25,007 nt of DNA, taken from the NCBI RefSeq assembly GCF_000315625.1, contig NW_005434610.1:264820-289826 (forward strand), read 5' to 3'. The notes beneath the pieces are model-generated. The model worked only from the letters and a program-made list of their open reading frames with translations. It was not told the DNA's origin and searched no databases. Source of the stretch: Guillardia theta CCMP2712. Taxonomy: Eukaryota > Cryptophyceae > Pyrenomonadales > Geminigeraceae. The translations under genes and the position numbers were made by a program. Shown here one piece after another: positions 18,945-25,007 of this stretch (position 1 is the first letter of the stretch; the number at the start of each line of letters is the position of its first letter).

Positions 18945-19115
18945 GAAGAACCCCACCACCCCAACTTGTTCCTAGCCCTGTTTAGTACCCTACCCCCTTT
19001 CAACACCACCCCATGTAGTGTGTTTCAATGCACCCCTACTTGATCTATTTCTCGTCTAACCCTACCTCACGCAGTCATACCGAAATGAACCCCCTACCCC
19101 CACATTGGATTTTCC
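18945..19115. repeat. G-rich degenerate spacer, reverse orientation (copy 3)
   Basis: Plus strand shows CCCCACCACCCCAAC, TAGTACCCTACCCCC, CACCACCCCATGTAG, TTTCAATGCACCCCTAC and CCCCCTACCCCCACATTGG. The reverse complement resembles 3818-3960 (compare TAGGGGTGCATTGAAA with TAGGGGGTGTCAATGCA). Intergenic, non-coding. Confidence 0.5.
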
Positions 19116-19179
19116 ACGGCAGCTTACAAGGACAGTATCGAAATAGACAACTTGATATCAACGAGCCTCTTAGCTCCGA

Positions 19180-20484
19180 CTAATACTGATCGATCTCCGG
19201 CTCCAACTCGAACAGCTCCTCCTCCCGCTTGCTCCGCAGGTTGAGGTCCTGAAGTCCAGAGATCACTCCCTCGTTCTTCAGGTTGCTCGCTTCTGTCAGA
19301 GTGTTCTTGTCAACTCTCGTCTCCATCAAGGCGATGGTTGCTTTCTCCTCAGTGGCAACCCCGATGTAGTTCCCTTCAACCTGGTGCGCAGGAGGAGCAT
19401 CTTCAGTCGAGAGCTCCCAGCAGGGCAAGAGCAGGCCTACCTGACAGAACCGGAGGACCAGCCCAGTGCCATCGCCGACTGCTATAGCGCCGAACTCCTT
19501 GTTCCCCACGACCCTGCACCGCACACAGATCCCGCACCCGCCGTCCTCCACATGGACGCCATGCGCGTTGCCAACGAGGTCGGAGTTGATGAGGTCGAAG
19601 CTGGACCCGGAGTTGAAGGAGCTCACCGCCGACTCCTTGTTCTCCTCTAGCCAGCAGTTGATGAGGTGCAGGTACCCGCCTCTGGTCACGCAGGCGCCCT
19701 GAAACTCGTTGCCCCGGATCCTGCAGGAGGTCGCCCTGATGAGCGACACTGGGTCCGTGCAGTACAGGCCGCTCTTGCCGTTGAAGCCAAGGTCACAGTC
19801 TTCCAGTTTGACCTGTCAAGACGTCTCAACTGCTATCAAGGTCATCGAGGCCTCCACCTGACCACCGTTGACGCAGACCACTCCGTCCCCCCCGTTGTGG
19901 CTGAAGGAGGAGGAAAAGCATTCGACGTCGGAGCGGAAGTCAACGAACAGTCCTACCCCGCCCTCACAGAGGACGGTGCATCGAGATATGGTCAACTTCC
20001 CTTGTTCTGCCTTGAGGCAGCTCGTCCAGACGAAGGGCAAGGAGTCGCGGACGTACTCTGGCCCAATGAAGGAGTGCCGGAAGCTCAGTCCCACCAGAGA
20101 GATATCGGACTCTTCGTCCTTGCAGGACAGTATCGCGCTTTTGTGCGTTGATTCCAGCCACACGCTCCCCTGCGGTTCTGAGGCGTCACGAGGATGCGAG
20201 GGAAGGAGCTCACAGACCTGCAGGTCCGACCGTGTCTGGATCGTTATGCAACCTACGGGGAGCAGGGAGGAATCTGAGAACAGACAACGTTACGGACCGT
20301 AACAGCGAGAAGGGCGTTTGAGGACCGTTGAGGGTGGAGATGTTGCGGATCACGGTGATGAAATCGTCGACCCCTTCACATCGACCGAGGGCATGGTCGA
20401 CAGTCGGATGGGCGGTCGTGAAACCGTCGCAGGCCCTGCACACGACTGCAGCACGCTGTAGCTCCTGAGGCGTGCTCGGCTTCC
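19180..20484 (-). CDS. Parallel beta-helix domain (C-terminal half of the PDZ protein)
   Basis: Main exon blocks lie at 20484 to about 20300, about 20250-19815 and about 19800-19180. The protein has right-handed beta-helix repeats of about 22-25 residues with conserved Asn/Gly turns: ISLVGLSFRHSFIG, LTISRCTVLCEGGVGLFVDF, VECFSSSFSHNGGDGVVCVN, YLHLINCWLEENKESAVSSF, FDLINSDLVGNAHGVHVEDG, CVRCRVVGNKEFGAIAVGDG and VEGNYIGVATEEKATIALME. This matches pectate-lyase-fold and FBXO10/11-type repeat domains; the catalytic residues of polysaccharide lyases are not evident. The first block (VVCRACDGFTTAHPTVDHAL...) has no ATG near its start, and its AG acceptor at 20486-20485 matches a donor at 20530, 46 nt away, in the PDZ gene with correct phase. 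I therefore take it as the C-terminal part of that gene. Confidence 0.75.
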
Positions 20485-20530
20485 CTGATTCAGCACAAGT
20501 CACGGAGGAGAGAAGAGAAGTCCTCTCAAC

Positions 20531-23021
20531 CTCTTGTGATGGCAGCTGCCTTTGTCTTCTTGCGTTTCGGTTTCTTGATGAGGACGTTCCACGATGAAGT
20601 ATTCAAGGTGCGTGAAGCCTGCTGGGCTGCAGATCCCTCTTTTGCGGCGAGATCGTGTTCGACGACGGAAGGAAGTTGTTTCAACACGTTTCCTCCCACT
20701 GCCTGCCGTCGAAGGGAGACAACAAACACATCCATTCCCCTACAACAGGTTGAGCGGCAAAGACATGGGCAGCGCTACGCGCAGAATCCTTACCTTCTAA
20801 ACTTCAACGACACTGAGCTCCCGACCGGGCCGAGGATGTATGGAGCCAATTGCTGCACATAGAGAAGACGTGGCAAATGTGAGGCACAGAAGATGAACAA
20901 AAGAATAGGAGGAAGTCGTTGAAGACCAAAATCATCCCTTCCTCGTCTTCTCCTTCCCGTTCTCCTTCTTTTTTTCGCTCTTCCAAACCCTCTTCTCTCC
21001 ATCCCTCTTCTCTCCATCCCTCTTCCTCCATACTTACATGAACTTCCATCCCCTTCGTGCTCTTATCTCCAACGGACAGCAAAATGTCCCCTGGCTTGAT
21101 CTAGGCATCAAAATCAACCGAAGGTTCTTGCCAATCAGAACATCCAGTATGCACCTTCCCAATTTTTCGTGCTGGACTATCAGGAAGAATTTGATCGACC
21201 ACCGGCAGATATTCCTTGCTATCCTCGTAGATCTCTCCTGATTTTTCCCTTGTTTTTGTAATCGACTTTTGGCGTAAGATAGTCTGCCGAAGCTCAAAGA
21301 CAACGCCTATGCCCCCAAAGCCTTTCGGCTTCTCCGTGGCATCCTGAGCATATCCAGTCAGAATGGGGTCATAGAGGGAGGAAGACACACCTTTGTCAAC
21401 GGCATGAGCTCAGTCTTGCTTCGATTCACTTGCCTCTCTTTTTCTATCTTTGTCTGGTTTAACGCTTCTGCCTTCTTCTTTTTGTTGTACTGTTGCAGAA
21501 GTTGTCGGTTTCTCAGCTTAATAATTCATCATGTTCCTTACCGCGTCAACTTTCTCCATCATATCGGCAAGGTACTGCTCTGCGTAGGCATTATCCTCTG
21601 ACTCATTCTGATCAAACGTTGCATGACAAATGTATCAGGACAGGAATATCACACGGCCAATCATTACAAATTCTGACTCTGGCCTCTCATACTGCTCGGA
21701 TTCTGGATGAAGTCTCCTATAGGCTTGATAGGCCTCAGATGTCTTCCATTTGTCGGTGATGTTCAACCTGCATGCATTTCAAAGAAGAGCTGGAGTTGAG
21801 GTCAGAAGTCTCACCAGTCTGATTCATCCGATACAGAAACATTCTCCATCAGCTTGTCTATCTGGTTCATCTTCCCCATGTCCCAAACGTAGTAGTCTTG
21901 CGTTTCAGTCTTGTAGTGCGTGATGGCATCACCTACAAGCAGAAACCAGGTGACCGTGAGATCTGACATATCATGTAGCGAGAATAAACACAAAAGATAG
22001 AACATGACAAGATAAGGTGAGATTACGGATTTCGAACTCCTTGATCTTTGAATCATTCATGCACTTCTCCGCTGACGCGTGCCAATGATCGAACAATTGT
22101 CGAAATGCTTCTGACTTCAACCTTTCTTGCTTTCTCTTCTCTTTCTCCTTATCTTCCTTTTGCTTCTTCTTTGACATCACTTTCTTTTCTCCCATCCCTT
22201 TCTTGTCCTTCTTTGAAGATTGAACAGCTTAAGTCAAAGTCAAGATCATGTAGTCAAGTTTCACAAGCTCTAACCGGTGACATTACGATGTTCAGCTACC
22301 TCGTCGTCGTCATAATCGTCCTCGTCTTCGACATCATCAATCATCTCCTTGAATCTGCAAAGAAAAAAAGTTCATAGACGCAAATAAAATCCGCAATGAT
22401 TACTTCTGCGCAAACTTGGCATCCTCCACCTTTTTACTCTTAAAATCAAAACTGGATGCTTTCCCCATGTCCTTCCATTCTTTGTTGGAGAATTCCTTCT
22501 CGTTATTCGCGGGGACTGTATTTTGTTTGACCTCTGCTTTCTTCTTCTCCTTCTTCTTCTTCGGACGTGTCTTTGACGACTTTATCCTCCAAAGTTTCGA
22601 GTCCCACACATCCTTGTCGTACCACCCCTGGAAAAACAGTTGGTCAGTGTCATGGCGACGTGTGGAGGAGGATCATCACCATGATTGACTCTGATTGGTT
22701 CGAGACTGTCTCCCACTCTGATTCGCCGTCGACAACTTCATCATCCGCATACCCCAACTCGTCTACCTCGCTTGACTCGTCGCTCGACCCCCCCCTGAGC
22801 AACAAAACCCTTCGTCTCCGCGAGCATTTTGCAGGGAGCGATTGGCTCTTCCGACTCCCTGCATTGCACAAGACACCAGCACACAGTGTACTAGAAGGCG
22901 CCTTCCTGCATGTGCTGTCCCAGGATGTCGAACTCTCCTCCCCGCTGCCGCAGGTCAGCAGCAGGTAAACCAGTAGGGGGCCAGCGCTTCGGAGATATGG
23001 CAGATCTTCTGCTCTCCTCAT
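20531..23021 (-). CDS. Signal peptide/LRGG leader, Lys-rich and PDZ-domain protein (N-terminal half)
   Basis: Ten or so exons; first two 23021-22680 and 22627-22404, phases agreeing for nearly all. The start MRRAEDLPYLRSAGP is followed by a hydrophobic segment (LLVYLLLTC), a Cys/Ser-rich stretch, RRRRVLLLRGGSSDESS and an acidic region. Next are WYDKDVWDSKLWRIKSS, a Lys-rich segment, FKEMIDDVEDEDDYDDDE, another Lys-rich coiled segment (MSKKKQKEDKEKEKRKQERL), DYYVWDMGKMNQIDKLMENV and ITDKWKTSEAYQAYRRLHPE. The PDZ domain covers FGGIGVVFELRQ, EYLPVVDQILPDSPARKIGK, GDILLSVGDKSTKGMEVH and APYILGPVGSSVSLKFRR. After it, MDVFVVSLRRQAVGG leads to a KKPKRKKTKAAAITRG end, where a TGA follows unless the 46-nt intron (20530-20485) is removed. 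The LRGG leader recalls the 9887 gene. PDZ suggests peptide or lipid docking; location unknown. Confidence 0.78.
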
Positions 23022-23489
23022 GGATGCCTTCCAGTTCTCACATGCTCACCATTGCCGTAGCAGCTCCACTTTGTCCTCTCCCTACTCGTCTGACTCCTCC
23101 TCCTCCCCTCGCCTCAGCTATCGCCTCTTCCCCTCCCTTCGCTCTCCCACCATTGCGTCTCCTGAGCATGCTTTGAGCCCTCTTCCCCCACCTGACTTTA
23201 CACCTCATCCCACCTCGCACCCACTATCAAAACCCTCATCCCCGCCTCAGTCCCCGCCTTGCCCAGGACGGAAAGTTCCATGTAAACGGATTCCTGCAAT
23301 GGCACGTGCTGTGCAGGGAAGACGATGGGGAGGGTGCGACGCGATGGCGGCGGGAAGGATGCAGAGTTCTTATGTACAGACGGAAAGTTACAAGAAGAGA
23401 CGTTTCCTCTGTTCTCTGGTAGTCTTAGTTGACAATCACGAGGGGTTTATAGAAGGAATTGCGTAATAGTGGTGTTTGTGGGTGGTATA
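23022..23489. other. Pyrimidine-rich 5' region of the PDZ gene
   Basis: CTCC-rich sequence from 23080 to 23250, then mixed sequence. A plus-strand frame of 148 codons exists at 23020-23466; its first half is Ser/Pro low complexity and I do not regard it as supported. The end (ARAVQGRRWGGCDAMAAGR...) could be a short exon, but no partner is seen. Confidence 0.35.
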
Positions 23490-23787
23490 TTATCCCACCA
23501 TCGCCCTCTTGTAAATCTCGTCCAGGCTGTTTCCAGTTACAATCTGTCTCCTTTCAGGAAGAGAAGGTGCTCGAGGATGTTGCTTCGGTAGCATCTCTGT
23601 GTTGAATACCCATGGCATTCCGGTAAGGCCTGCACGACCTACAGATGTCGGTGCTGAAGAGGTTGGCAGGTTGTCGAAGAGTGTGATCCACACATTCCCA
23701 GCTGCAAAAGACTTTGACAAGAATCCCTACGTTTTCGACGTCTGCAACAACACACAGGGATTGCTGGTGTGTGAGCAACGTGGCCAT
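23490..23787 (-). CDS. Possible small protein (strand uncertain)
   Basis: A minus-strand frame ends at 23490 with protein-like composition: NVWITLFDNLPTSSAPTSVG, GLTGMPWVFNTEMLPKQHPR, IVTGNSLDEIYKRAMVG. An AG acceptor preceded by TCTTTTGC lies at about 23701. A possible first exon starts at 23787 (MATLLTHQQSLCVVADVEN). The intron would be only about 29 nt and the phases do not match, so the model is incomplete. The plus strand over the same bases also reads open (SVIHTFPAAKDFDKNPYVFD) and might instead belong to the WD40 gene. Confidence 0.3.
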
Positions 23788-23894
23788 GTTGTGACGAGCA
23801 TGATCGACCTTTCCATAGGCTGTCTCAGCATGCGGACCGGGTCACGTCATCAAGGCAAACTTTGCCCGATGTGGCACGTGACGAGCTGACAACG

Positions 23895-24602
23895 AGCAAG
23901 AGCAGGTCTACGACGAGCAGACGCTCTCCTGCTCCATCCAGGTGATGCGAGAACAACTCTTTCTTATCTGATTGCTTGAGAGTAGCTGGGAGGACATGCT
24001 GCTGCAGTCAACGACATACACTTCTCCCTTCTCTCCCCGCACCTACTTTACAGCTCCTCCTCTGACGGGACTGTCAAAGTGTGGGACATGCGCAGTCCTC
24101 ATGCTCCGGTCAGCAGCATCAGGTGCACTTCCCCCCATCCTCCTTCTCAACCTCCTCCTCCACCTCCTCCTCTCCCTGTTCCTCGTCCTCCTCCTCCTCC
24201 TCCTGATCCTCCTCCTCCTCCTCCTCCTCTCCCTGTTCCTCGTCCTCGTCCTCGTCCTCTCCCTCTCATTCATCGTCGTCCTCTTCTCTCCCCGCCTCCT
24301 CGATATCCTCCTCCTTGGCTTTCCTTCCATCTTTGACTTCCTTCCATCCTTGACTTCCTTCCAGCTCGGGGGGTAAACCCTTCTGGTCTGCCCATCTCAA
24401 CAGCGACGAAACGATGATGTCGACAGGCTGCGGGCGACTTGTGAGGGTCTACGATATGAGGGTGAGGCGTCGGCTCAGCTGCTCATGATCTCTCACGTTG
24501 ATCCCTCCTCGCAGACTCAGAAGCTCTTCCGCAACTACTCGGATGTTCACACCGAGGATGTAACGCAGGTGCGCGGGGCGACACATTCCTCCTGTTCTTC
24601 TG

Positions 24603-24637
<35 letters not shown>

Positions 24638-25007
24638 GACACTTGCCCTTGTTCTTGTTCTTGTTCTCGCCCTTGTTCCCTGCCCAGTCCCCTCCTTGGT
24701 CTCCTGGCCCTCGTTCTCTTCTCTTCTTACGAGCTTGCCTTCAGGTCCGCTGTCACCCAACCCTGCCTTCCATCACCGTGAGCGGAGGAGAGGATGGGCT
24801 CATATGCGTCTCCAACCACCAGCCGGAGGACGAGGGTAGATCTCTCCCTTCCTCCTCTGCCCTCTTCTGACTCTCCTCCTCTCCTCCTACTCTCCTCCTC
24901 CTCTCCTCCTCCTCTCCTCCTCCTCCCCTCCTCCTCTCCTCCTCCTCTCTTCCTCCTCTCCTCCTCCTCTCCTCCTCCTCTCCTCCTCCTCCTCTCCTCC
25001 TCCTCCA
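23895..25007 (+). CDS. WD40-repeat protein, WDR89-like (partial, runs off the window)
   Basis: Confident exons with matching phase: one ending at 23941, then 23986-24122, 24365-24461, 24515-24568 and 24745-24835. Sequence in order: QVYDEQTLSCSIQ, LGGHAAAVNDIHFS, LLYSSSSDGTVKVWDMRSPH, FWSAHLNSDETMMSTGCGRL, VRVYDMR, TQKLFRNYSDVHTEDVTQ, VRCHPTLPSITVSGGEDGLI and CVSNHQPEDEG. The GH...WD spacing is that of beta-propeller blades. The TEDVTQVRCHP...SGGEDGLICV segment is the part of WDR89 after which a DEE-type sequence follows, as here. The 5' exons are not resolved (the first visible exon opens after 23895), and the 3' end lies beyond 25007. Scaffold role by family only. Introns are CTC-rich. Confidence 0.8.
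24133..24350. repeat. CTC/GTC microsatellite in a WD40-gene intron
   Basis: Long CTCCTC runs with CTCGTC and TCCCTGTTCCTCGTC duplications fill most of the intron between exons 24122 and 24365. The Arg/Pro-rich open frames over it are artefacts. Confidence 0.8.
24880..25007. repeat. TCCTCC/CTCCT tract at window end
   Basis: Near-continuous CTCCTCCTCT units after the donor at 24836, so probably the start of the next intron of the WD40 gene. It continues past the window. Confidence 0.8.

Noticed and set aside
22048-22377. 109-codon plus-strand frame with a hydrophobic end
   Set aside because: Antisense of the Lys-rich and Asp-rich exons of the minus-strand PDZ gene, which have consistent splice phases.
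24043-24376. Arg-rich minus and Leu/Pro-rich plus frames
   Set aside because: Readings of the CTC microsatellite in an intron of the WD40 gene.

Overview
This is nuclear DNA of a eukaryote, probably a unicellular alga or other protist. Genes are split by many short introns (44-53 nt is common) with GT..AG borders and pyrimidine-rich acceptors. No bacterial operon signals are seen. Two predicted proteins carry a signal peptide followed by an (L/R)LRGG motif. From memory this is common in predicted proteins of the cryptophyte Guillardia theta, so a cryptophyte is my best guess, not a proven assignment. Gene models below were assembled by hand from splice sites and reading phase. Where I say the phases agree, I checked exon lengths against codon phase.

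Layout. 1-524 is the 3' end of a plus-strand gene. 639-3657 holds minus-strand exons of an unknown protein. They are listed as two halves but are probably one gene, with introns full of purine/pyrimidine microsatellites. 4336-5565 encodes a single-exon type I membrane protein with an EGF-like module. 5721-8489 (minus) is the most notable locus: fumarylacetoacetase continues in frame, without a stop, into maleylacetoacetate isomerase. The last two enzymes of tyrosine breakdown thus appear to be one 13-exon gene for a protein of about 691 residues. 8517-9886 is mostly G-rich and then AT-rich spacer. 9887-10357 encodes a small basic secreted or organelle-targeted protein with LRLRGG. 11036-11979 encodes a glycosyltransferase-like protein. 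12051-12410 (minus) is a small Cys-rich ORF. 12431-13325 is an unknown multi-exon gene.

13442-16182 (minus) encodes a polycystin-2-like TRP channel. It is divergent from 16804-17936, a glutathione S-transferase-like protein, across a GC-rich intergenic island. 18258-18828 (minus) is a small hypothetical gene. 19180-23021 (minus) encodes a signal peptide/LRGG leader, a Lys-rich region, a PDZ domain and a parallel beta-helix region. A 46-nt phase-consistent intron joins the PDZ and beta-helix halves. 23490-23790 is a doubtful small minus-strand gene. From about 23.9 kb to the window end there is a plus-strand WD40 protein resembling WDR89, which runs off the edge.

Recurring non-coding structure: three GC-rich islands with CCCGGGCCC and TCACTGA-type words lie just upstream of plus-strand start codons (4336, 11036, 16804). 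Three G-rich degenerate spacers built on GGGGTG-type words lie at about 3.8, 8.9-9.2 and 18.9-19.1 kb. No rRNA, tRNA, CRISPR array, virus or complete transposon was recognised.
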